From NCBI RefSeq assembly GCF_900156545.1, contig NZ_FTNW01000002.1, positions 124,001-188,000 of the forward strand: a stretch of 64,000 nt of DNA, in the 5' to 3' direction. The notes below the pieces were generated by a model. The model had not been told where the DNA came from. It saw nothing but the letters and a program-made list of their open reading frames with translations, and did no database searches. Each line of letters opens with the position of its first letter. Positions within the stretch are counted from its first letter, which is position 1. Shown piece after piece: positions 57,062 to 64,000 of this stretch. The stretch comes from Aquipseudomonas alcaligenes. Lineage in GTDB: Bacteria > Pseudomonadota > Gammaproteobacteria > Pseudomonadales > Pseudomonadaceae. A program made the translations under genes and the position numbers.

Positions 57062-59209
57062 TCAGGCGATTTCGCGGCGGAACGGCGGCAGGGCGTTAAG
57101 GATCGCCTTGCCGTAACGTTGGGTCACCACACGACGGTCCAGCAGGGTGATGGTGCCGCGGTCGGCCTCGGTACGTAGCAGGCGGCCGCAGGCCTGGATC
57201 AGGCGCAGCGAGGCGTCAGGCACGGCGATTTCCATGAACGGATTGCCGCCGCGCGCCTCGATCCACTCGGCCAGGGCCGCCTCCACCGGGTCGTCCGGCA
57301 CGGCGAAGGGAATCTTGGCGATCACCACGTGCTCGCAGTAGGCACCGGGCAGGTCCACACCCTCGGCGAAGCTGGCCAGGCCGAACAGCACGCTCTCTTC
57401 GCCGTCGTCGACCCGCGCTTTGTGCTTGTTCAGGGTCTCCTGCTTGGACAGGTTGCCCTGGATCAGCACGCGCTTGCGCCAGTCGCGGTCGAGGCCGTCG
57501 AACACGTCCTGCATCTGCTTGCGCGAGGAGAACAGCACCAGGGTGCCACGCGCGCCCTTCACCAGCTCCGGCAGGTCGCGAATGATAGCGGCGGTGTGGG
57601 CGGCGGCGTCACGTGGGTCGGCCTTGAGGTCCGGCACCCGCAGCAGGCCAGCGTCGGCATGATGGAACGGGCTGGGTACTACGGCGGTCACAGCCGCCTT
57701 GGGCAGTCCGGAGCGCATGCGGAAACGGTCGAAGGTCCCCAGCGCGGTCAGGGTGGCCGAGGTCACGAGGGCGCCGTAGGCGACGTTCCACAGGTTGCGG
57801 CGCAGGGTCTCGGCGGCGAGGATCGGGCTGGCGTTGACCTCGATATCGAAGGCCGCGCCGCTCTCGGCCAGGGTCAGCCAGCGCGCCATCGGTGGGCTGT
57901 CTTCCGGGTCCTCGACGGTAAAGGCGGTCCACAGCTCCCAGTTGCCCTGGGCGCGGGACAGCAGGCTGCCGAACAGCGGGTACCACTCCTCCGCCTGGTG
58001 ACTGGCGAGGCCAATACTGCCGCCCTCGTCGTCCATCGCCTGCTTGAGCAGCTCGGTGAGGCGGGTGAAGACGTCGGTGAGCTTGGCGAAGCCTTTCTTC
58101 AGCTCGATGCCCAGCTCGCGCAGATGCTCCGGCACCAGGCCGCCCTCGAAACGGTGGCGCGGCCGCTCGCGGCCCTCCATGTCCTCGCCGGCGCGGAAAT
58201 CGGCCAGTTGCTCGCAGGCACTGAACATGAACTGCTGCTGGGTACGCAGCTCACGCGCCTGCTCGGGCACCTGCTCGATCAGCCGGCCGAGATCGCCGGG
58301 CAACGGGTGCTGGGCCAGCAGCTTGGTCAGATTCTTCTCCACCTGGCCGAGCCAGTCGGCGGTACTGCGCAGGCGGGTGAAGTGGGCGAAGTGGCCGATG
58401 GCCTTGTCCGGCAGGTGATGGCCCTCGTCAAACACGTAGATGGTCTCGCGCGGGTCTGGCAGCACGGCGCCGCCGCCCAGGGCCAGGTCGGCCAATACCA
58501 TGTCGTGGTTGGTGACGATCACGTCGACCTTGGTCATGCCCTCGCGCGCCTTGTAGAAAGCGCACTGCTGGAAATTCGGGCAGTGGCGGTTGGTGCACTG
58601 GCTGTGGTCGGTGGTCAGGGTACTCCAGACCTGGTCTTCCAGCTCCTCGGGCCAGCTGTCGCGGTCGCCGTCCCAGCGATTGCCGGCCAGCTTCTCGATC
58701 ATCTTGCTGTAGAGCTTCTGGCTCTGCTCATCGACATCGATGCGGAAGCCCTCTTCCTCGAACATCTGCGCCGTGGCGCTCTGCGCCTGGCCTTCCTGCA
58801 GCAGCATGTCGAGCTTGGACAGGCACAGGTAGCGACCACGGCCCTTGGCCAGGGCGAAGCTGAACTGCAGGCCGGCGTTGCGCATCAGGTCCGGCAGGTC
58901 CTTGTGGACGATCTGCTCCTGCAGCGCCACGGTCGCGGTGGCAATCACCAGGCGCTTGCCGGCGGCCTTGGCGGAGGGAATGGCGGCCAGGCTGTAGGCC
59001 ACCGTCTTGCCGGTACCGGTACCGGCCTCCACCGCCACCACGGCGGGCTCGCCATCGCGCTGGCCTTCGTCGTTGGTCTTGATCGCACCGAGCACCTTGG
59101 CCACTTCGGCAATCATCAGGCGCTGACCATAGCGGGCCTTGAGCCCCTTGGCTTCGAGGAAACGACTGTAGGCGCCCTGGATCTGGGACTTGAGTTCGGA
59201 ACTGAGCAT
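57062..59209 (-). CDS. dinG: ATP-dependent DNA helicase DinG
   Basis: Iron-sulfur XPD-like helicase, 715 aa, unwinding R-loops and replication obstacles. Walker A EAGTGTGKT, Fe-S Cys cluster (YLCLSK; CTNRHCPNFQQCAF), DEGH box (VFDEGHHL) and motif VI (IQACGRLLRTEADRG) are all present. A LexA-like box lies 13 bp upstream of the start. Divergent from the CopD-like gene. Confidence 0.95.
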   Translation of the reverse strand: MLSSELKSQIQGAYSRFLEAKGLKARYGQRLMIAEVAKVLGAIKTNDEGQRDGEPAVVAVEAGTGTGKTVAYSLAAIPSAKAAGKRLVIATATVALQEQIVHKDLPDLMRNAGLQFSFALAKGRGRYLCLSKLDMLLQEGQAQSATAQMFEEEGFRIDVDEQSQKLYSKMIEKLAGNRWDGDRDSWPEELEDQVWSTLTTDHSQCTNRHCPNFQQCAFYKAREGMTKVDVIVTNHDMVLADLALGGGAVLPDPRETIYVFDEGHHLPDKAIGHFAHFTRLRSTADWLGQVEKNLTKLLAQHPLPGDLGRLIEQVPEQARELRTQQQFMFSACEQLADFRAGEDMEGRERPRHRFEGGLVPEHLRELGIELKKGFAKLTDVFTRLTELLKQAMDDEGGSIGLASHQAEEWYPLFGSLLSRAQGNWELWTAFTVEDPEDSPPMARWLTLAESGAAFDIEVNASPILAAETLRRNLWNVAYGALVTSATLTALGTFDRFRMRSGLPKAAVTAVVPSPFHHADAGLLRVPDLKADPRDAAAHTAAIIRDLPELVKGARGTLVLFSSRKQMQDVFDGLDRDWRKRVLIQGNLSKQETLNKHKARVDDGEESVLFGLASFAEGVDLPGAYCEHVVIAKIPFAVPDDPVEAALAEWIEARGGNPFMEIAVPDASLRLIQACGRLLRTEADRGTITLLDRRVVTQRYGKAILNALPPFRREIA

Positions 59210-59222
59210 GGGCGCGCAAAGG

Positions 59223-59238
59223 CTGGATAAATTTTCAG
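59223..59238. promoter_or_regulatory. LexA (SOS) box of dinG
   Basis: CTGGATAAATTTTCAG has the CTG-N10-CAG frame and matches 13 of 16 positions of CTGTATAAATATACAG. It lies 13 bp before dinG, a known damage-inducible gene. Confidence 0.7.
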
Positions 59239-59289
59239 TAGTTTACCGATAGGATATGCTCACGCGCCATCGTTTACCGGAGTCTGCCG

Positions 59290-59754
59290 ATGACTGTCTT
59301 TTCCGCCCTGTATGCCGTGCATGTGCTGGCCGCCCTGGTCTGGGTAGGCGGCATGTTCTTCGCCTGGATGATTTTGCGCCCGGCCGCCGTGGCCAAATTG
59401 CAGGCGCCGGAACGCCTGAGCCTGTGGCTGGAGGTGTTCCAGCGCTTCTTCCTGTGGGTATGGATCGCGGTCCTGGCATTGCCGGTGTCAGGCATGGGTA
59501 TGCTGCACATGCGCTTCGCCGGCTTCGAAACCGCGCCGCGCTACGTCCAGGTGATGATGGGCCTGTATCTGGTAATGGTCGCACTGTTCCTGCGCGTGCG
59601 CCTGCTGCAGTTGCCGCAGCTGCGCCGTGCCGTCGAGACCCAGAACTGGCCGGCCGGTGGCGAGGTACTGGGACGCATCCGCCGCCTGGTCGGCAGCAAC
59701 CTGCTGGTCGGCATGGCACTGGTGGCCATCGCGGCCGCACGCCCGACGTTCTGA
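59290..59754 (+). CDS. CopD-like membrane protein
   Basis: 154 aa with four membrane segments. LYAVHVLAALVWVGGMFFAWMILRP carries the conserved His-Trp features of the CopD/YcnJ-like family, and LRRLVGSNLLVGMALVAIAAARP closes it. The ATG follows GGAG. Possible copper or heme-related role, not proven. Divergent from dinG. Confidence 0.85.
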   Translation: MTVFSALYAVHVLAALVWVGGMFFAWMILRPAAVAKLQAPERLSLWLEVFQRFFLWVWIAVLALPVSGMGMLHMRFAGFETAPRYVQVMMGLYLVMVALFLRVRLLQLPQLRRAVETQNWPAGGEVLGRIRRLVGSNLLVGMALVAIAAARPTF

Positions 59755-59765
59755 TCCTGCAATCG

Positions 59766-59796
59766 TCTCCCGTGCCACCTGCAAGTGACACGGGAG
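59766..59796. repeat. Inverted repeat between convergent genes
   Basis: CTCCCGTGcCAC and GTGaCACGGGAG arms around a short loop, between the CopD-like stop and the OmpA-like stop. There is no clear U-run, so a terminator function is uncertain. Confidence 0.5.
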
Positions 59797-59808
59797 TAGA
59801 TCGCCCCA

Positions 59809-60543
59809 CTATTGCGCGGGCTGCGCCTCGACCGATGCCTCGACCCGGCGGTTGACGGCGCGGCCTTCATCGGTGTTGTTATCCGCCACCGGACGCGACT
59901 CGCCGTAGCCTACCGACGACACACGATCCCCCGCGACGCCGTACTGATTGACCAGTACGTCACGCACGGCATTGGCACGCCGCTCGGACAGACCCTGGTT
60001 ATAGGCATCGGAGCCGTTGGAGTCGGTATGACCCTCAACCGTGGTGGTGGTCTGCGGATACTGGTTCATGAAGTCAGCCACGGCCTTGATGTCGGCCTTG
60101 CTTTCTTCCTTGACCACCGACTTGTCGTAATCGAACTTGACGTCCAGCTCGACACGCACCGGCTCGGCTGCCTCCACAGCAGGTTCGGGAGCTTGATCCG
60201 GGTAGGTGGGCAGCGGGCAGCCATTGTGGCGCACCGGGGTATTGGGCGGGGTATCCGGGCAGCGATCACGGCGATCGAACACGCCGTCGCCATCCTGGTC
60301 GCCATCCTGGGCATAACAGATCAGAGTCCCGACGACCGCACCGGCCACCGCGCCTCCAGCTGCCCAAGCAGAACTTTCGATTGCGCCAAGACCACCTCCG
60401 GCCAGGCCGCCAATCGCCGTACAGATAGGCCAGTTCCCTTGGTTGAGCGGCGCATCTCCCGTACTGGAAGTCGTGACGCAACCAGAAAGAACACTGCTGA
60501 CCAAGAGAAGGGGTAATGCAGCCCTTGAGAGTTTTGTTCTCAT
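59809..60543 (-). CDS. OmpA-family lipoprotein with calcium-type linker (copy A)
   Basis: 244 aa. Lipobox VLSG-C near residue 22, a Gly-rich hydrophobic region (GGLAGGGLGAIESSAWAAGGAVAGAVVGTLICY), then a Ca-binding-like DGDQDGDGVFDRRDRCPDTP linker, and an OmpA domain from about 130 (VKFDYDKSVVKEES; VEGHTDSNGSDAYNQGLSERRANAV). The OmpA domain is nearly identical to the next gene's. Its leader contains a long hairpin over the ribosome site. Confidence 0.93.
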   Translation of the reverse strand: MRTKLSRAALPLLLVSSVLSGCVTTSSTGDAPLNQGNWPICTAIGGLAGGGLGAIESSAWAAGGAVAGAVVGTLICYAQDGDQDGDGVFDRRDRCPDTPPNTPVRHNGCPLPTYPDQAPEPAVEAAEPVRVELDVKFDYDKSVVKEESKADIKAVADFMNQYPQTTTTVEGHTDSNGSDAYNQGLSERRANAVRDVLVNQYGVAGDRVSSVGYGESRPVADNNTDEGRAVNRRVEASVEAQPAQ

Positions 60544-60553
60544 GGCGAGGGTT

Positions 60554-60591
60554 CTCCTGTGTCACCGGTTCGATTACCGGTAACACAGGAG
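60554..60591 (-). promoter_or_regulatory. Long leader hairpin covering the ribosome-binding site of copy A
   Basis: 16-bp arms with one mismatch (CTCCTGTGT-x-ACCGGT / ACCGGT-x-ACACAGGAG) around TCGATT. On the minus strand the 3' arm ends in AGGAG, 10 nt before the ATG, so the site is buried when folded. It may act as a translational switch, or partly as a stabiliser. Confidence 0.55.
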
Positions 60592-60677
60592 TAAAGACCC
60601 GTCCCCCAAAGTGTACAAGCCAGTCCCAGTAGACGACTGCATGAAAGACAGTAGTCGCCTTTACGGGAGAGGCCTAC

Positions 60678-61301
60678 TTAGGGGCGGGCTTCGACTTCGG
60701 CTTCAACGCGACGGTTGATGGCGCGGCCTTCGCTGGTGGCGTTATCGGCCACCGGACGGGTTTCACCGTAACCTACCGAGCTGACGCGGTCGCCGCCTAC
60801 ACCATACTGGTTGACCAGTACATCGCGCACAGCGTTGGCACGGCGCTCGGACAGGCCCTGGTTGTAGGCGTCAGTGCCGACGGAGTCGGTGTGACCTTCA
60901 ACCACGGTGGTGGTGGACGGGTACTGGCTCATGAAATCGGCCAGGGCCTTGATATCAGCCTGGCTTTCCGGCTTGACTGCGGTCTTGTCGAAGTCGAACT
61001 TGACATCCAGCTCGACGCGAACAGGCTCAGCCGGCTCGGCGACAACTTCCTCAACCACGGTCTCCTCGACCACAGCAACCTGCTCTTCAGCACCATGGAC
61101 CCAGCAGTAGGCTGCGGCCATGCCGGCGCCCAGCAGCGCGCCGCCACCGGCCCACTCTGAGCTTTCGATCGCGCCCAGCGCGGCGCCAGTGACGCCACCG
61201 ACAGCGGCGCAAGTCGGCCAATCGGTTTTCTGAATCCCAGCACAGCCGGTCAGCAGGCCGCTCGCCAGAATCAGGGGTACAGCTTTCCTTGTGATACTCA
61301 T
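60678..61301 (-). CDS. OmpA-family lipoprotein (copy B)
   Basis: 207 aa from MSITRKAVPLILASGLLTGCAG after AGGAG; lipobox LTG-C. Same layout as copy A without the calcium-type linker: Gly-rich segment (GAALGAIESSEWAGGGALLGAGMAA), a Val/Glu linker, and an OmpA domain (VKFDFDKTAVKPES; VEGHTDSVGTDAYNQGLSERRANAV). Presumably binds peptidoglycan. It precedes copy A by 134 bp; both are minus strand. Confidence 0.93.
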   Translation of the reverse strand: MSITRKAVPLILASGLLTGCAGIQKTDWPTCAAVGGVTGAALGAIESSEWAGGGALLGAGMAAAYCWVHGAEEQVAVVEETVVEEVVAEPAEPVRVELDVKFDFDKTAVKPESQADIKALADFMSQYPSTTTVVEGHTDSVGTDAYNQGLSERRANAVRDVLVNQYGVGGDRVSSVGYGETRPVADNATSEGRAINRRVEAEVEARP

Positions 61302-61465
61302 CTTCTTAGGTCTCCTGTTGGGGAAATCGGCGTGAAACCGATAGCAAAGAAGTAAAGATCGCTTCCTTACTATCCGCCAGTTATAGGCACTTTCCATACC
61401 AAGGTCCATAGGACAAATTGGTATAGCGCGATAGTCTTGGCATTCGTCCCCGGGATTTGCCACTC

Positions 61466-61963
61466 ATGTCCTTCTCCATTTCAACTCGCACACCGCAGCA
61501 GGCGCTGGCCGCGCTGCTCGAGAACTACGCCCCGCAGCACCTGCTGCTGGTCGGTGCCAGCCAGTTGCCGGCGCTGAGCGCCTACCAGCAAGCCCACCCG
61601 ACCACCCAGCTGGCGCATGCCCCCGCCGGCCCTTTGCCGGCGGAGCTGGCAGCCCGGCGTTACGACCTGGCCGTGGTGGTGGACTGCCTGGAGCACCTGC
61701 CCAAGCGCACGGCTCTGGAACTGCTGGGAGGCATTCGCAACCTCAACGCCAGCCGCCTGGCCGTGCTGGTCGACCTGGATGCCTGCGACTGGCAGGAAAC
61801 CGACCTGTACGCCCTGGCCCTGCAGGCCAGCGAGCGCTTTCAGCGCGACGAACAGACGCTGAGCCTGTTCACCTACGATCTGCGCGAGTACAAGCAGGTG
61901 CCCGACTGGCTCAACGCCAAGTTCTGGGCCAACCCGGAAAACTTCGGCAAGTACTGGTGGTGA
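61466..61963 (+). CDS. Conserved protein of unknown function (DUF6231-like)
   Basis: 165 aa cytosolic protein. Residues 1-120 look like a Rossmann-type alpha/beta domain ([34 protein letters not shown]), reminiscent of a methyltransferase core without a clear SAM loop. The C-terminus ends [18 protein letters not shown]. Start at MSFSIS; a TTG three codons earlier is less likely. Four bp before the YchJ-like gene, so probably one operon. The family name is from memory. Confidence 0.75.
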   Translation: MSFSISTRTPQQALAALLENYAPQHLLLVGASQLPALSAYQQAHPTTQLAHAPAGPLPAELAARRYDLAVVVDCLEHLPKRTALELLGGIRNLNASRLAVLVDLDACDWQETDLYALALQASERFQRDEQTLSLFTYDLREYKQVPDWLNAKFWANPENFGKYWW

Positions 61964-61967
61964 CGCG

Positions 61968-62429
61968 ATGAGCCATACCTGTCCCTGCGGCAGCGGCTTA
62001 CCGCTGAGCAACTGCTGCGGCAAATGGCATCAGGGTCAGCCGGCCCCCAGCGCCGAGCAGCTGATGCGCTCACGCTACAGCGCCTACACGCTGGGTCTGA
62101 TCGACTACCTGGTGGCGACCACATTGCCCCCCCAGCAAGCGGCGCTGGATCGCGACAGCATGCGTGCCTGGAGCCTCGCTAGCACCTGGCTCGGCCTGGA
62201 AGTGGAAGGCAGCGAGCTGCTCGATACACACGCCTTCGTCACCTTTACCGCGCGCTGGCACGACGGCGACAGCGAGCACAGCCATCGCGAGCGCTCGGCC
62301 TTCGTCCGGCAGGCCGGGCGCTGGTACTTCATTGATCCGACCGTCCCGCTCAAGGCCGGGCGCAACGACCCCTGCCCCTGCGACAGTGGGCAGAAATTCA
62401 AAAAGTGCTGTGCCAGCTACCTGAGCTAG
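61968..62429 (+). CDS. ychJ: YchJ-family protein (UPF0225) with SEC-C motifs
   Basis: 153 aa. Two SEC-C zinc-type clusters frame the protein: [13 protein letters not shown] at the N-terminus and [13 protein letters not shown] at the C-terminus. The middle is an NTF2-like alpha/beta domain ([37 protein letters not shown]). Function unproven; SEC-C domains bind zinc and often contact the ribosome or Sec components. Cotranscribed with the preceding gene. Confidence 0.93.
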   Translation: MSHTCPCGSGLPLSNCCGKWHQGQPAPSAEQLMRSRYSAYTLGLIDYLVATTLPPQQAALDRDSMRAWSLASTWLGLEVEGSELLDTHAFVTFTARWHDGDSEHSHRERSAFVRQAGRWYFIDPTVPLKAGRNDPCPCDSGQKFKKCCASYLS

Positions 62430-62493
62430 GAATTCTCTGCTTCAGTTGCAGACCAGAACCCGGCGGGGGGCCGGGTCGCACAAGGAGAAGCAG

Positions 62494-63603
62494 ATGCACA
62501 AGTACAGTGGAACGGCGACCGCTCTGGCCGCCCTGCTATGGATCGGCGCCGTCCAGGCCGATGATGTCCAGGTCGAATTGGGCAGCAGCGAACGGGTCGC
62601 CCGCCTGTTCGCCTATCCAAACAACTGCAGCGTGATCTGTTATCGCGACTGGACCCTGGAACAGACCGCCGAGCATTACCTCGGCCAGAGCCTGCAGCGC
62701 GACGGTTACCCCGACGCGACGGTCAAGGTCAGCCGCGACGGCGACAGCCTCAGCGCCAGCTTCAGTGGCGTACCGAATGACTACGGGGCGCCGCTGACCA
62801 GCCTGCTGAATGCCGGCGACCTGGCCTTCGACGGCGCCAGCAAGCTCAACAGCGATGGCAAGTGGCAGTACAGCTGGTACTTCTTCCTGCCGTTGGGCAT
62901 GGCTCTGGAGAATCGCAAGAGCGTCGAACTGCTGCACTTCCCACCGGACTACTCGCTGACCCAGGCCCAGGACTACCTGGAGTCCAAGACCACCGACCGC
63001 TGGGCCGCGCTGCTCACCGAGAACGGCGTGGCGGCGGCGCAGACACCGGCCTATCAGACCATCATCGACATCGCTCCGATCGCCGCACCAGCCAGCGCCG
63101 GCAACGATCTGCAGGGCGTCTATGACTATTTCACCGACTACCAGAAGACCATGGTTGCCCAGCTCACCGCAGGCGATGGCAGCGCGCTGCCGATGGTCGC
63201 TTTCGGCGGGCCGGTGCGCGCGTGGATCAACAAGACCTATGACGCCAACATCGGCGTGCTGGGTCTGGACACGATCACCCCGGCGCCAGGTCAGGACGTG
63301 GCGGTGCTGGGCGCCAACCACCCGAGTTACATCTGGTACGCGGCCGATCCGCAGAACTATGGCGGCGACCAGGCCAAGGCCGACGCCGCCGGCCTCAAGG
63401 TCATGGGTCAGGACATCAGCGCCGCCTGCTGGCAGGCCGGCATGGGCCAGAACCCTGGCGCCGACCCGCAACAGGCACTGGACGCCTGCACGCAGAAATG
63501 GCAGGTGACGGACAAAGTGCAGACGTGCGAACTGTTCTACACCTCGATCCGCAACCTGACGCCACCCCAGGCCCAAGCCAAGTGCACCAGCAGCAAGAGC
63601 TGA
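62494..63603 (+). CDS. Exported protein of unknown function
   Basis: 369 aa from the ATG after AAGGAG. Signal peptide 1-22 (MHKYSGTATALAALLWIGAVQA-DD). The mature protein contains several Cys (NNCSVICYRDW; AACWQAG; DACTQKW; QTCELFY; AKCTSS), consistent with disulfides. I do not recognise the family. Single gene closed by a strong bidirectional terminator. Confidence 0.8.
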   Translation: MHKYSGTATALAALLWIGAVQADDVQVELGSSERVARLFAYPNNCSVICYRDWTLEQTAEHYLGQSLQRDGYPDATVKVSRDGDSLSASFSGVPNDYGAPLTSLLNAGDLAFDGASKLNSDGKWQYSWYFFLPLGMALENRKSVELLHFPPDYSLTQAQDYLESKTTDRWAALLTENGVAAAQTPAYQTIIDIAPIAAPASAGNDLQGVYDYFTDYQKTMVAQLTAGDGSALPMVAFGGPVRAWINKTYDANIGVLGLDTITPAPGQDVAVLGANHPSYIWYAADPQNYGGDQAKADAAGLKVMGQDISAACWQAGMGQNPGADPQQALDACTQKWQVTDKVQTCELFYTSIRNLTPPQAQAKCTSSKS

Positions 63604-63611
63604 TGCCAGAC

Positions 63612-63645
63612 AAAACGAGGCCCGCAGATGCGGGCCTCGTTCTTT
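63612..63645. terminator. Bidirectional terminator
   Basis: AACGAGGCCCGC-AGAT-GCGGGCCTCGTT followed by CTTTATT on the plus strand and preceded by AAAA, between convergent genes. Confidence 0.85.
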
Positions 63646-64000
63646 ATTCCTGCAGTTTGAGGTGCGAGGTATCCGGTGGCGGCGCGGACGGAGCAGCCTT
63701 GGCCTGGCCCATGTCGCTACCCACCGGCGCCAGGCTGAACTGCGACAGATCGACTGCCGGCGCCGGCGCTTCGGCCTTGGCGTCCTGCAGATCGGCGCCC
63801 ACGGGCGCGATGCCGAAGTCCGGCGCTTCCACATCGCTGAACGCGGCCATGTATTCGTCACGCGGGATCACCCGGGCCGAACCGCCGCTGCGCACTGGCG
63901 CGGCGGCCGGTGCCGCGGTCACTGGAGCAGGCGCAGGCGGCGGCGCCATCTCCACCTCCTCCACCGGCAGCGCCTGAACAATCGCCAAGGCGCCGGCCCG
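63644..64000 (-). CDS. C-terminal part of an Ala/Pro-rich protein (5' end outside window)
   Basis: The last about 118 residues of a gene reading in from beyond 64000. It is Ala/Pro-rich and low-complexity, with a short internal repeat: FGIAPVGADLQDAKAE and FSLAPVGSDMGQAKAA. The TTG at 63986-63988 that opens an apparent frame is not a convincing start because the frame continues to the window edge. Family not identifiable from this fragment. Confidence 0.7.
   Translation of the reverse strand, partial: RAGALAIVQALPVEEVEMAPPPAPAPVTAAPAAAPVRSGGSARVIPRDEYMAAFSDVEAPDFGIAPVGADLQDAKAEAPAPAVDLSQFSLAPVGSDMGQAKAAPSAPPPDTSHLKLQE

Noticed and set aside
59766..59796. Inverted repeat as a Rho-independent terminator
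   Set aside because: The stem is good, but neither side has a U-run, so it is listed only as a repeat.
63986..63988. TTG as the start of the last gene
   Set aside because: The frame is open to the window edge and there is no ribosome site, so the gene is treated as truncated.

Overview
The window reads as a chromosomal segment of a GC-rich gammaproteobacterium, almost certainly a Pseudomonas. It carries braCDEFG-type branched-chain amino-acid transport genes, the gltX-tRNA-uvrB-aminotransferase block, a group-2 Mrp/Sha antiporter with a fused A-B subunit, pdxH, dinG and several small protein families I know mainly from Pseudomonas. From memory (unverified), bases 1-17100 follow the P. aeruginosa order around PA3126-PA3139, and much of 18700-64000 follows PA1074 down to about PA1038, with inserted blocks. 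The two parts meet at a tRNA-Asn gene followed by tandem repeats of its own 3' end.

Layout. 1-9.9 kb: the end of a PAS-PAS-GGDEF-EAL protein; a small heat-shock gene with a sigma-32-like promoter and a ROSE-type RNA thermometer; dusC; a thioesterase/KDPG-aldolase pair; a TetR/hydrolase pair with a palindromic operator candidate; a tandem tRNA-Ala/tRNA-Glu operon; gltX; and a LysR regulator. 9.9-17.1 kb: an EmrAB-like efflux operon divergent from the LysR gene, a DMT permease, uvrB, an aromatic/aspartate aminotransferase and tRNA-Asn. 17.1-18.4 kb: tRNA-tail repeats and two small conserved genes. 18.7-25 kb: braCDEFG and sstT. 25-27 kb: an ankyrin protein coupled to a small exported protein.

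27.0-33.3 kb is the most interesting region. It is a tightly packed seven-gene operon encoding a thermostable-hemolysin/GNAT-like protein, an AMP ligase, a heme-oxygenase-like diiron enzyme, an SDR, an exported TPR protein and a QseBC/PmrAB-like two-component system. A PmrA/QseB-like direct repeat lies in its promoter region. It looks like a small biosynthetic pathway with its own sensor, whose product I do not know.

33.4-39 kb: YceH, a MASE2-like GGDEF protein with a GGDQF site, a lipoprotein, an unusual GAPDH/E4PDH paralogue, a Cds1-like cysteine desulfhydrase and a DMT exporter. 39-49.8 kb: the Mrp operon, a glycine-zipper lipoprotein, glycerate kinase, pdxH, an OmpA-like lipoprotein and a serine esterase. 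49.9-57 kb: an accessory envelope/glycan block (GH50-like glycosidase, two glycosyltransferases, a ferritin-like diiron protein, an exported protein and an SDR). 57-64 kb: dinG under a LexA-like box, a CopD-like protein, two duplicated OmpA-like lipoproteins, YchJ and an exported protein. The window ends inside an Ala/Pro-rich gene. I saw no insertion sequence, prophage, CRISPR array or rRNA.
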